A stretch of 64,000 bases of DNA. Origin: Spirochaetaceae bacterium bin103 (GTDB taxonomy: Bacteria; Spirochaetota; Spirochaetia; SZUA-6; Bin103). Every line of letters starts with the position of its first letter. Positions within the stretch are counted from its first letter, which is position 1. Positions 43,501-50,698 of the stretch are shown one piece after another. The position numbers and the translations under genes were made by a program. The notes beneath the pieces are model-generated. The model saw only the letters and a list, made by a program, of their open reading frames with translations. It did no database searches and was not told the origin of the DNA. The stretch spans positions 20,743-84,742 of the forward strand of contig MPNH01000014.1 in the NCBI GenBank assembly GCA_002238925.1, written 5' to 3'.

Positions 43501-44022
43501 GTCAAGGATCGCGCCGGTGGCGGTCGCCGTGGCCAGCGTTGCCCCGCGTGCGGAACTGAGCGCGACGGCAAAGGTCTCACGCGGCTCGCTGACCCGGTCG
43601 TCCCGCAACGGCACCTCAATGGGCAGCGCCGCGGTCGACTCGGCCGGGAACGTGAGCCGTCCGCTAACCGCTTCGTAGTCGATCCCTGCCTCGGCGTTGC
43701 CGTCCACGGTCTCGTATGACACCGTGACCGGCGTCCCGACCGCCGCGCCGAGCGAGACCGTGAAGCGCAGCACGCGGTCGGCCTCGGCAGCGCTCCCCCC
43801 CGCGATGGTCAGCGCCGCCGATCCATTCGCAGGCGCGGCCGCGGCGCCGTCCGGTTGCGCCGGCTCCCCGTTCTCGGTCACATCCTGTTGCGTGGCCTCG
43901 GGGTTGGTCTGCGCGAGGTCCGCCTCCTGTCGCGCGGACTCGACGTGAGACATCGGGCACCCCGCCATTGCCAGCACCGCCGCCGCCGCCAGCACAACTC
44001 GCGCCAAACCTCGGAACGGCAT
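40600..44022 (-). CDS. Calx-beta repeat lipoprotein with arylsulfotransferase (ASST) domain
   Basis: Large predicted lipoprotein (about 1,140 residues). The signal region RVVLAAAAVLAMAGC places the lipid Cys at 22 from ATG 44020-44022. After a disordered stretch come four Calx-beta domains (YETVDGNAEAGIDYEAVSG, YATSSNGGTATGGADYTPASG, FATANLTAATGSDYTHVSG, YETADGTAAAGSDYTAASG) with a related beta domain (about 185-290), and a cadherin-like sandwich (LASLLVTGG...FDAAVLHYALPCG). The C-terminal 370 residues form the ASST-type beta propeller (THTDGHDFH-like SHTDGHDFHVAANGDYVLLSY, YAHLNGLQLLADGDYVASFR, HQATLTASDTVVMFDNG). It would act at the cell surface. Catalysis on phenolic sulfates is unproven for this branch. 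Confidence 0.85.
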   Translation of the reverse strand: MPFRGLARVVLAAAAVLAMAGCPMSHVESARQEADLAQTNPEATQQDVTENGEPAQPDGAAAAPANGSAALTIAGGSAAEADRVLRFTVSLGAAVGTPVTVSYETVDGNAEAGIDYEAVSGRLTFPAESTAALPIEVPLRDDRVSEPRETFAVALSSARGATLATATATGAILDDDTRALAVRPPELHVTEGTGASYAVSLGSQPTGDVTVTVTAASETAELTVTPARLVFTPARWDEPRQVTLTAAQDGDALADAPVELTHAASGGGYDAVTRATVTATIVEDDTPTLAAAAAYGSEEARRIMFAVTLSRSSDQAVTVDYATSSNGGTATGGADYTPASGTLRFPARSTAAQTITVTLNDDSLDEGTEAFTVTLSNASNAALAGGGVSLATSGLIEDDDAPPLVSIGDARLAEGAGGGSMRFPVRLQPASGRTVTVRFATANLTAATGSDYTHVSGTLTFAAGATAATAVVPIADDALDEQDTEQFTVSLQAAVNATVHAKRGRAVGTIEDNDPVPDLSIADGALTEGSGDGTMTFAVVLAPASGRTVTVDYETADGTAAAGSDYTAASGTLTIRAGDTAASIAVPVIDDAAGEQPETFMVTLRAPAGASLAVAAATGTISDDADPARLAAAVAAAAPELASLLVTGGDGTMYPAFDAAVLHYALPCGDSTTLSITARAVDSDARLTLLRADTDANEVAAGTLETEVTVDADHDVAVELSDGAATATYVVHCLPAAFPDIEILAKTDQVKAGLLLVAPTYGGYSTNTTFLAVLDNNGVPRFHRQLTTARADDEFWALDFKAHGNGTYSVSRRPAHDLSNSAFGNWEIDLLGERFQVTSTVQTVAPLSHTDGHDFHVAANGDYVLLSYYTDSDGRDFSPYGGSDTQTTRDSVIQRRTSEGESRFTWNSWDHRDVLRVGNDCRVGLYPDTYAHLNGLQLLADGDYVASFRGCSSVVRIDGSTGAVEWKLGGTAPAAGSGTQFLAMVDEDEVTEEFCGQHQATLTASDTVVMFDNGVQCVGDRKDGPPFSRAVEYDISSGLYAKLLRQYRLPERYGYFPFEGGVSVLDNFGGDVHWLISWGTKGTTRSGTVTPREAIAISEVDPATGTAHLHVNMTEGDQEVWTYRAYRVPERDVTIPLNLP

Positions 44023-44192
44023 TTCTGGACACGCAGTCCTCTTATATCGCCGGTGCGGCCGCATTGACGCAGAATCAGCTTACCATCCGAGCAATTGGCA
44101 AACAAATGCCCCACCCATCCCACCCATTGCCGCTGCCGTGCCGCGCGAGCGAGTAGCCGCGCCGCCGTTGCGGCGGTATGATGGGGCGTTAG

Positions 44193-44594
44193 ATGCTCCT
44201 GGTTCTCATTTCCTTCATCGCCTTCATCGCACTGTTCGTCCTCGGCCTGCGCTGGGGCGTGGTGATCATCGGCAAGGTCCTCGGCCGCGTGGTATACGAC
44301 CGCCATCGCAACGCCGAGTACATCATCAACACCGGACAGGTGCCCGACCAGTGGACCGGGCCCTTCTATAAGAAGATCGACGAGGCGCGCAAGAAGGAAG
44401 GCGTCGACGAAGCCGAACGAGAGCGCCGCATCGCATCGCTCGACCGCAAGGCGAGGCGCAATTCGATCAAGCGGATCGACGACCTGCTGCGCTATTTCTC
44501 GCGCGCCCCGGTGTTCGCCGACGATCACTCGCGCCGCGTGCTGATGGAGCAGTTGGAAGCCGCCAAGGCGCAGTGGCTGAAGTACGTCAACTGA
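44193..44594 (+). CDS. Small single-pass membrane protein, unknown function
   Basis: Protein of 133 residues. A hydrophobic N-terminal helix (residues 1-22, LVLISFIAFIALFVLGLRWGVVIIG) is followed by a highly charged cytoplasmic or periplasmic tail (RKKEGVDEAERERRIASLDRKARRNSIKRIDDLLRYF). No family recognised. The preceding 170 bp holds a TATGAT box (44177-44182) ten bases before the ATG. It ends 28 bp before the Gfo/Idh gene on the same strand. The tail could be a short coiled coil. Confidence 0.65.
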   Translation: MLLVLISFIAFIALFVLGLRWGVVIIGKVLGRVVYDRHRNAEYIINTGQVPDQWTGPFYKKIDEARKKEGVDEAERERRIASLDRKARRNSIKRIDDLLRYFSRAPVFADDHSRRVLMEQLEAAKAQWLKYVN

Positions 44595-44622
44595 CCTCCG
44601 GCGCCACCGCCTGCCGGGCCGC

Positions 44623-45615
44623 GTGATGCGGTTGATCCAGGTGGGCCTCGGCGGTTTCGGCCGCCGCTGGATGGAGGTGGTGCTCGCGGACCGGAACTGG
44701 CAGTACGCCGCGCTGGCGACCCGTTCCCCGGAGGCGCAGCGGTTCGCCGCCGAGCGCACCGGCCTGGCCGCCGAACGCTGTACGCACTCCCTGGCCGCGG
44801 CCCTGGCGGCCGCCCCCGAGGCCGACGCGGTCCTGGTCACCACGCCCTTTTTCCGCCATGAAGACGACGTGGTCACGGCGCTGCGCCACGGCAAGCACGT
44901 GCTGGTGGAGAAGCCGCTCACCGACAACGCAGCCGCCGCCGAGCGCATGCGCGCGGCCGCCGCCGCGGCGGGGACCACCGTGATGGTAGGGGAGGATTAC
45001 CGCTTCCGCGGCGGTGCCCTGGCCATGCGCCGGATTGTCGGGGGCGGGGAGATCGGCGCGCCGGAGGTGATCGACCTGCAGTATTTCGTAGCGCACCGGT
45101 TCGCGGCGGGCGACTGGCGCAACGACCTGCGCTACCCGGTACTGATCGAGAACAACACCCATCAGATCGACCTGCTGCGCTACGTTACCGGCTGCGAAGC
45201 ACGGGCGGTCACCGCGAGCACGTTCGCGAGCGCCGCGCAGTCTCCGTGGCCGTTCCCGTCGGTGGCGGCCCTGATCGAAATGGAGCACGGGCTGAGCGTG
45301 ACCTTTTCCGCGAGCTGGGCGCTGCCCGACATGACCTCGCCCTGGGAGGGTGTCTGGACGGTGCGCGGGCCGCGCGGTGCGCTGCGCTGGGATGGCGCCG
45401 GCATCACCCTGTTCCGCGGTGACGAGCAGCGGCTGCTCGCCGTCTCCGACAGTGCGCCGCGCCTCGACCGCGTGCTGGCCGAGTTCACCGCCGCGTTGCA
45501 GGAGGGGCGGGCACCGAGCGTGGACCTGGCCGACAACCTGAACACGCTGGCGGTGGTGCTGGCGATGATCCGCTCCGGCGAGCAGCACCAGCGGATTGAG
45601 CTGCGCGACCGGTAG
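44623..45615 (+). CDS. Gfo/Idh/MocA family oxidoreductase
   Basis: Rossmann-fold dehydrogenase-like protein of 330 residues. It begins LIQVGLGGFGRRW, carries the HGKHVLVEKPLTDNAAAAERM motif with the catalytic Lys in EKP, and IENNTHQIDLLRYVTG with the catalytic His. The start is GTG 44623 or the adjacent ATG 44626; there is no clear ribosome-binding site. It starts a run of plus-strand catabolic genes (ThuA, dioxygenase) separated by short gaps of 10-33 bp, likely one operon. Sequence is distinct from the Gfo/Idh at 33.3 kb. Confidence 0.9.
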   Translation: MMRLIQVGLGGFGRRWMEVVLADRNWQYAALATRSPEAQRFAAERTGLAAERCTHSLAAALAAAPEADAVLVTTPFFRHEDDVVTALRHGKHVLVEKPLTDNAAAAERMRAAAAAAGTTVMVGEDYRFRGGALAMRRIVGGGEIGAPEVIDLQYFVAHRFAAGDWRNDLRYPVLIENNTHQIDLLRYVTGCEARAVTASTFASAAQSPWPFPSVAALIEMEHGLSVTFSASWALPDMTSPWEGVWTVRGPRGALRWDGAGITLFRGDEQRLLAVSDSAPRLDRVLAEFTAALQEGRAPSVDLADNLNTLAVVLAMIRSGEQHQRIELRDR

Positions 45616-45648
45616 CGGCGCGGCGCGCCGACCGGGTACCATCGGGCC

Positions 45649-46380
45649 GTGATGCAGCAACAGCAGCAAGCGTTGATTGTGTGGGGTGGCTGGGACGGCC
45701 ACGAGCCGGGGCCGGTGGCGGAGATTTTCCGCGGCGTCCTGGAGGAGGAAGGCTTCGCGGTGGAGGTGTCCACCACGCTGGACCGTTTCCTCGACGCGGA
45801 CAGCCTTACCGGCCTGGACCTGATCGTGCCGATCTGGACCATGGGCGCCATCAGCCGCGAGCAGGTGGGGCCGGTGGTGGAAGCGGTGGCCGGCGGTGTC
45901 GGCCTGGCCGGCTGCCACGGCGGCATGTGCGACGCGTTTCGCGACTCGGTAGAGTGGCAGTTCATGACCGGCGGCAACTGGGTGTCGCATCCCGGCGGCG
46001 ACGGCGTCGAGTACGTGGTCAACCTGCAGCGCGGCTCCAGCGGGATCACCGACGGGCTCACCGACTTCACGGTGTGCTCGGAGCAGTACTACCTGCATGT
46101 CGATCCGGCGGTGGACGTGCTGGCCACCACCCGCTTCCCGGTGGTGGACTGGTACCACTCCAGCAACGGTCCGGTGGATATGCCGGTGGTGTGGACCAAG
46201 CGCTGGGGCGCCGGGCGCGTGTTCTACAACTCGCTCGGCCACAAGGCCGACATCATCGCGCAGCCGGCGCCGCTGGAACTGATGCGGCGCGGCTTCCGGT
46301 GGGCGGCGGCCGGCAAGCAGGCCGCCCGCGAGCAGGGCGTAACCGCGGCCGATTTCCGCAGCGCCGCCAAGATGTTCTGA
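45649..46380 (+). CDS. ThuA domain protein (trehalose utilisation type)
   Basis: Class I glutamine-amidotransferase-like protein of 243 residues in the ThuA family. Members are linked to oxidised trehalose or other sugars, often beside Gfo/Idh dehydrogenases, as here. Motifs are LIVWGGWDGHEPGPVAEIF, GVGLAGCHGGMCDAF, YYLHVDPAVDVLATTRFP and WTKRWGAGRVFYNSLGH. The start is GTG 45649 (or ATG 45652), six bases after TACCAT (45637-45642), consistent with a leaderless mRNA and a start independent of the gene before. A short Gln run is present at residues 3-7. Confidence 0.92.
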   Translation: MMQQQQQALIVWGGWDGHEPGPVAEIFRGVLEEEGFAVEVSTTLDRFLDADSLTGLDLIVPIWTMGAISREQVGPVVEAVAGGVGLAGCHGGMCDAFRDSVEWQFMTGGNWVSHPGGDGVEYVVNLQRGSSGITDGLTDFTVCSEQYYLHVDPAVDVLATTRFPVVDWYHSSNGPVDMPVVWTKRWGAGRVFYNSLGHKADIIAQPAPLELMRRGFRWAAAGKQAAREQGVTAADFRSAAKMF

Positions 46381-46390
46381 CGGCGGGCCG

Positions 46391-47224
46391 GTGAAGACGC
46401 TCGACGAGCACCAGGCCGAGTTCAAGCAGGTCGGGTTCACGCTGTTCCCGGGCATGCTGGACGCGGACTGGGTGGGCGAGATGCGCGCCGCGTTCGACGC
46501 CATCGCCGACCGCGTTGCGACCGTGGACGGCCGCCGGCCGGCGGCGTTGGTCGACGTGCTCGAGCACCAGCCGCAGCTCGTCCTGCGCGCGCTCGCCAAC
46601 GAGCGGTTGCTCGACTTCGCCGAGCTGGTGATTGGCCCCCACGTGCAGCTCGAGTCGGTCACCTACCGGCGCTCGCCGCCGGACGCCGCGGACGCCGGCC
46701 CGGTGCTCGGATTCCACCGCGACATGTTCGCGTTCTTTCCCGATGACGGCGTGTACCACCGGCCGCTGCTGTTCAACGCGCTCTCCTACCTGCAGGACCT
46801 GACCGACGAGAGCGGCCCGCTGCGCATCATTCCCGGCTCCCACATGCGCGCCATGCAGATGACCCGTGAGCAGGCGAAGCAGCCGCATCCCGAAGAGGTA
46901 ATCGTCTATCCGAAGGCCGGCGACGTCGCCGTATTCCACTGCAGCATGCTGCATTCCGGGTCGGCCAACCGCTCCGCCGACTACCGCTACCTGTTCTTCC
47001 TCACCCTCAACCATTCCTGGCTGAAGCATCGCGCCAACTACCAGGGACCGGTGTCGCAGGCCGTGATCGCGCGGGCGCGCGAGCGCAACGACCGCCGCCT
47101 GCTGCGCCTGCTCGGCGTCGACGACCAGTTTGTGCAGCGCGCCAACTGCGGCTTCCTGAACCCCGACGAGGACAACTGGCGCCGCTGGATCGCCGAAGAC
47201 GCCGCCGCAAGCACCATGGCCTGA
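46391..47224 (+). CDS. Phytanoyl-CoA dioxygenase family protein
   Basis: Fe(II)/2-oxoglutarate-dependent oxygenase-like protein of 277 residues. The iron triad is His109 and Asp111 (GFHRDMF) with His188 in HCSMLHSGSANRS, and Arg near 194 would bind 2-oxoglutarate. A loop LLFNALSYLQDLTDESGPLRIIPGSH is typical of the family. The start is GTG, 10 bp after thuA. Substrate could be a small secondary metabolite or sugar-like compound; such genes are abundant in sponge-associated bacteria. A strong terminator follows. Confidence 0.92.
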   Translation: MKTLDEHQAEFKQVGFTLFPGMLDADWVGEMRAAFDAIADRVATVDGRRPAALVDVLEHQPQLVLRALANERLLDFAELVIGPHVQLESVTYRRSPPDAADAGPVLGFHRDMFAFFPDDGVYHRPLLFNALSYLQDLTDESGPLRIIPGSHMRAMQMTREQAKQPHPEEVIVYPKAGDVAVFHCSMLHSGSANRSADYRYLFFLTLNHSWLKHRANYQGPVSQAVIARARERNDRRLLRLLGVDDQFVQRANCGFLNPDEDNWRRWIAEDAAASTMA

Positions 47225-47227
47225 CGC

Positions 47228-47255
47228 GCCGGCCCGATTCAGGCCGGCTTTTTTT
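47228..47255 (+). terminator. Rho-independent terminator of the 44.6-47.2 kb operon
   Basis: A 7 bp GC stem (gccggcc at 47228-47234 with ggccggc at 47242-47248, seven-base loop) is followed by seven T (47249-47255). On the opposite strand the same DNA encodes the last residues (EKKPA) of the symporter gene. Confidence 0.85.
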
Positions 47256-48264
47256 CGGGGTCGTCGACGGGGCCGAGCAGGCGGGGCAGGAAGCCGGCGA
47301 CGGTGAGCTGCCACAGGTGGTACATGATCAGCGGCAGCAGGGCGACGCCGAGCAGGTCGGGCATGGTGGCGAAGTAGGTAGTGAGCAGCGGCGCGCCCAT
47401 CGCCAGGGTCTTCTGCGGCGCCACGAACAGCACCGTGTAGGTGTTGGCCTTGTCCAGCCGCAGCGCCCGCCCCGCACCCCAGGCGGCGCCGAGCAGCAGC
47501 AGGTGGGAGAGCGCCAGGTACACGAACAGCGGCCACAGGCGCAGCAGCGAGGCGGCGAACGCCGGGTCGCGCGCCGGGCGCGCGAAAGAGAACCAGATGA
47601 TCACCAGGATGGCGGCGTTCATGAACACGCCGATCTTCTTGCCGTGGCGCTGCGCCCACTCGCGCAGCGCGGCGCGCGCCAGTTGGCCCAGCACGACCGG
47701 CAGCAGCATGCGCAGCACCAGCGAGGAGAGCACCCGCACCAGTTCGTCGGCCGGCAGCGCGCGGCCCGATTGCTGCAGCAGCAGCGACAGCAGCAGCGGC
47801 GACAGGAACACACCCGCGACGTTGGCCAGCGAGGCGTTGAAGATGGTAGCCACCACGTTGCCGCGGGCGAGCTGGGTGAACACGATGCAGCTCGACACGG
47901 TCGTGGGAAGTACCGCCAACGCGTAGATTCCGGCCAGGATGCGCGGGTCGCCGCCGCGCCACAGCAGCGCCGCGCTGGCGGCGAAGTAGATCGGTGTCAC
48001 CACGAAGATGAACGCCTGCAGGAACAGGTGCAGGCGCACGTCGCGCAGCCCGGAACGGATCGCCTCGGTGGGCAGGCTCAGGCCGGACAGGAAGAACAGG
48101 CACACCACCAGCACGGTGGCGGTCAGGCCGCCGCCGCTGGCCGCGGTACCCACTTGCGGCGCGGCCAGACCGCCGGCCACGGCGGCGAGCAGACCGACAA
48201 AGAACCAGTTCTTGCGCAGCCAGGCGCCGGCGCGGGCAGGTGCAGCCATCTCGCGGCGCATCAT
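47239..48264 (-). CDS. Bile acid:sodium symporter-like transporter (BASS/SBF-like)
   Basis: Membrane protein of 341 residues with about ten helices and the SBF-like architecture: NWFFVGLLAAVAGGLAAPQVG, FLSGLSLPTEAIRSGLRDVRLHLFLQAFIFVVTPIYFA, AVLPTTVSSCIVFTQLARGNVVATIFNASLANVAGVFLSPLLLSLLL, FVAPQKTLAMGAPLL. Paired helix breaks (ASLAN) resemble the sodium sites. Cargo is likely an organic acid. The ATG at 48262-48264 is used; an in-frame ATG at 48249 with TATGAT ten bases upstream is another choice. Its 3' end overlaps the T-run of the convergent terminator. Confidence 0.88.
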   Translation of the reverse strand: MMRREMAAPARAGAWLRKNWFFVGLLAAVAGGLAAPQVGTAASGGGLTATVLVVCLFFLSGLSLPTEAIRSGLRDVRLHLFLQAFIFVVTPIYFAASAALLWRGGDPRILAGIYALAVLPTTVSSCIVFTQLARGNVVATIFNASLANVAGVFLSPLLLSLLLQQSGRALPADELVRVLSSLVLRMLLPVVLGQLARAALREWAQRHGKKIGVFMNAAILVIIWFSFARPARDPAFAASLLRLWPLFVYLALSHLLLLGAAWGAGRALRLDKANTYTVLFVAPQKTLAMGAPLLTTYFATMPDLLGVALLPLIMYHLWQLTVAGFLPRLLGPVDDPEKKPA

Positions 48265-48282
48265 AGGCGGACGCGCGAGCCC

Positions 48283-48311
48283 TTTACCACTCGCGGCCGA
48301 GCCGGTAACGT
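48283..48311 (+). promoter_or_regulatory. Promoter of the 48.3 kb epimerase gene, leaderless
   Basis: TTTACC (48283-48288), 17 bp spacer and TAACGT (48306-48311) end eight bases before ATG 48320. Confidence 0.55.
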
Positions 48312-48319
48312 CCGGGGGC

Positions 48320-49177
48320 ATGCAGATTGGCTTCAACATGCTGCTTTGGACACCGTTCGTGACCGAGGAGCACTTTCCCCTGTTCGCCCCGCTCAAGGAG
48401 ACCGGCTACGACGGCGTGGAGCTGGAGATATTCGAGGGTACCCCGGACCACTACGCGAAGGTGGCGCGGGAGCTGGACAACCACGGCCTGCGCCGCACCG
48501 GGGTCACGATCATCCCGGACCATGAGCGCAACGTCCTCAGCGCCGATCCGGCGCGCCGCAGCGCCGGCGTGGACCACCTGAAGTGGGCGGTGGACTGTGC
48601 CGCCGCGCTCGGCGCCGAGATCCTGTGCGGACCCTTCTACCAGCCGCTCGGCCAGTTCACCGGCACCGGACCGACCGCGGAGGAACAGCAGCGCGCCGCC
48701 GCTGCCCACCGCGCGGCCGCCGAGTATGCCGCCGGGGCGGGCATCCCGCTCGCCGTGGAGGCGCTCAACCGCTTCGAGTGCTACTTCCTGAACACGCTCG
48801 CCGACACCGCCGCACACGTGGCGCGCGTCGGCCACCCCAACTTCCACCTGATGTACGACACCTTCCACGCCAACCTGGAGGAGAAGGACCCGGTCGGCGT
48901 GATCGGCGAACACCTGCCGCTGATCAAGCACGTGCACGTGTCCGAGAACGACCGCGGCGCGCCGGGCAGCGGCCACGTGCCGTGGGACGCCACCTTCCGC
49001 GCCCTGCGCCAGGGCGGTTACGACGCCTGGCTCACCATCGAGGCGTTCGGGCGCACGCTGCCGGAGCTGGCCGCCACCACCTGCGTGTGGCGCGACTTCT
49101 CGGCCAGCAATGAACAGGTATACGAGCTCGGGTTCCAGACCATTCGCGATGGCTGGCGACGCGCGGGAGAGGCCTGA
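48320..49177 (+). CDS. Sugar epimerase (D-tagatose 3-epimerase-like TIM barrel)
   Basis: TIM-barrel epimerase of 285 residues. The N-terminus IGFNMLLWTPFVTEEHFPLF is typical of DTE/D-psicose 3-epimerases. Metal and catalytic residues are in LAVEALNRFECYF (first Glu), LMYDTFHANLEE (Asp, His), HVHVSENDRGAPGSGHV (His, Glu) and LTIEAFGRTLPEL (second Glu). Activity would be on ketohexoses or ketopentoses or phosphates. It has its own promoter and no ribosome-binding site, and is convergent with the allantoin operon. Confidence 0.92.
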   Translation: MQIGFNMLLWTPFVTEEHFPLFAPLKETGYDGVELEIFEGTPDHYAKVARELDNHGLRRTGVTIIPDHERNVLSADPARRSAGVDHLKWAVDCAAALGAEILCGPFYQPLGQFTGTGPTAEEQQRAAAAHRAAAEYAAGAGIPLAVEALNRFECYFLNTLADTAAHVARVGHPNFHLMYDTFHANLEEKDPVGVIGEHLPLIKHVHVSENDRGAPGSGHVPWDATFRALRQGGYDAWLTIEAFGRTLPELAATTCVWRDFSASNEQVYELGFQTIRDGWRRAGEA

Positions 49178-49190
49178 ACCTGAACCAAAA

Positions 49191-50162
49191 CTAAAGGAGG
49201 GTCTTGCGGTACAGCTCCCGTGCCAGGCGGGAAATGTGGTCCGCCGCCGGCAGCCCGGCGCGCAGGTGGGCCGGGATCGCCTGAGCACCGTTGCATGCGC
49301 CGCTCAGGTTGCCGGCCACCGCGGCGAACGTGTCCACGTCGCCGCCGCAGGTCAGCGCCCGGTGCATCGTGGCGTCGAACTGGTCCGGGGTGCGCAGGAA
49401 CGCCTCCAGGGCTACCACGGCGGTGACCGGCGCCTCGCTCGGCAGCCCCTGCCCGCGGGTGTACCGCTTGATCGGCATCTCCAGGAGCGCGGCGTAGGCC
49501 TCGTCGGCGGGCAGCTCCAGCAGCCGGCGCACCTGGCCGATCAGGCGCCCGGTGGCGGCATGCACCGCGCCTGCCGACCGCTCCGCCAGCGCCACCACGT
49601 CGTCCGTGTTCGGCGCGCCGCCGGCCGCCAGGTGGCGCACCACCTGGGCTATGGCCACGGCCGGGGCCACGGCGCGCGGGTCCTTGTGGGTGATCCGGCA
49701 CACCGCGTCGGCGTCGGCGTCGAGCTGTGCCTCGCGCCGCCAGTGCCACAGTCCCAGCGGTGCAATCTTCATCACCGTACCGTTGGAGGGCATGTCGGTG
49801 GACGCGGCTTGCTGCCACGGGACGCCGCGCGCCATGCGTTCCAGCGTCTCCCGGAAGGCGCGCCCGTAGCCGTACAGTTCGCCGGCGTTCCACATGCCGA
49901 GGAGCCGGTCGGCCACGTCGGCGGGATCGACCCGCCCGCAGGCCAGCAGCGAATCCACCAGCACCAGTGCCTGCTGGGTGTCGTCGGTGTACGCCCCTCC
50001 GGCACGCACCACCTCGCCGTCGCGGCGGAGATCCCGATAGTGACCGAGGAGCTGCTCCACCTCCAGGATGCGGGCCCGCGGCCAGCCCTCGCAGAAGCTG
50101 CCGAGCGCATCTCCCACCGCGCCGCCGAGCAGCGCTCCCACGAACCGATCCTCGCGCTCCAT
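49191..50162 (-). CDS. ADP-ribosylglycohydrolase family protein
   Basis: All-helical hydrolase of 323 residues. It shows the dinuclear metal motifs GALLGGAVGDALG, AYTDDTQQALVL and TCGGDVDTFAAVAGNLSGA. DraG-type members remove ADP-ribose from arginine, notably from nitrogenase reductase. The start ATG 50162 follows GGGAGG; an ATG at 50180 overlapping the upstream stop (ATGA) is an alternative. It is the last gene of the allantoin operon. A role in nitrogen regulation or in hydrolysing an N-glycosidic intermediate is suggested by that position but not shown. Confidence 0.9.
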   Translation of the reverse strand: MEREDRFVGALLGGAVGDALGSFCEGWPRARILEVEQLLGHYRDLRRDGEVVRAGGAYTDDTQQALVLVDSLLACGRVDPADVADRLLGMWNAGELYGYGRAFRETLERMARGVPWQQAASTDMPSNGTVMKIAPLGLWHWRREAQLDADADAVCRITHKDPRAVAPAVAIAQVVRHLAAGGAPNTDDVVALAERSAGAVHAATGRLIGQVRRLLELPADEAYAALLEMPIKRYTRGQGLPSEAPVTAVVALEAFLRTPDQFDATMHRALTCGGDVDTFAAVAGNLSGACNGAQAIPAHLRAGLPAADHISRLARELYRKTLL

Positions 50163-50176
50163 AACTCCTCCCATGG

Positions 50177-50692
50177 TCATTTCCGCGGCGCCTGTACCAC
50201 CACCGCCGGGCCGTCCGCCGTGAACCGCACTTCCACCAGGTTGTCCCCGGGGCCGCCGCGGTCGACCACCACGAAGTCGGTCTCGCGCGCCATGGCGACC
50301 ACCGGATGATGCCACACCCCGCGCGCGTAGTTCACGCCCTGGCGGCCGTCGGTCACGAACGCGCGCAAATCCGCCAGCCGCGGGGCGTTCGCGCCCGGCG
50401 CCACCACGACCAGGAACGGCGCGTGGTCCACCGGAATGAACGCCTGCGAGCCGAGCGGATGCTGCTCCATGATCCGGACCGTGAGCGGCAACGGCAGCGG
50501 CTGCGCGCGGAACACGTTGATCAGCGTAAAGCCGCCCGCCGCCGCCGCGTCCACCCGCGCCAGGTCGTGGAAGCGCACCGTGCTGCCGGCATTGATCGTC
50601 CGCTGCTCGGCGCCGTCCGTCTCGATTACCTCCCCGAAAGGCGCAAACTCGTCCCTGGTCAGGGGTACGGGGGTAATCTGGCGAGCCGCCAC
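50177..50692 (-). CDS. allA: Ureidoglycolate lyase
   Basis: Cupin-fold enzyme of 171 residues that splits ureidoglycolate to glyoxylate and urea. Family features are PVPLTRDEFAPFGEVIETDG, TLINVFRAQPLPLPLTVRIMEQHPLGSQAFIP and GVNYARGVWHHPVVAM, with His residues around WHHP near 126. It lies 6 bp after the allantoicase stop and shares the ATGA junction with the ADP-ribosylglycohydrolase gene. Length normal. Confidence 0.94.
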   Translation of the reverse strand: MAARQITPVPLTRDEFAPFGEVIETDGAEQRTINAGSTVRFHDLARVDAAAAGGFTLINVFRAQPLPLPLTVRIMEQHPLGSQAFIPVDHAPFLVVVAPGANAPRLADLRAFVTDGRQGVNYARGVWHHPVVAMARETDFVVVDRGGPGDNLVEVRFTADGPAVVVQAPRK

Positions 50693-50698
50693 GGGCTG

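Noticed and set aside
40600..43700. Repeats in the Calx-beta region as recombination hot-spots
   Set aside because: Protein repeats are diverged at DNA level with no long identical blocks.
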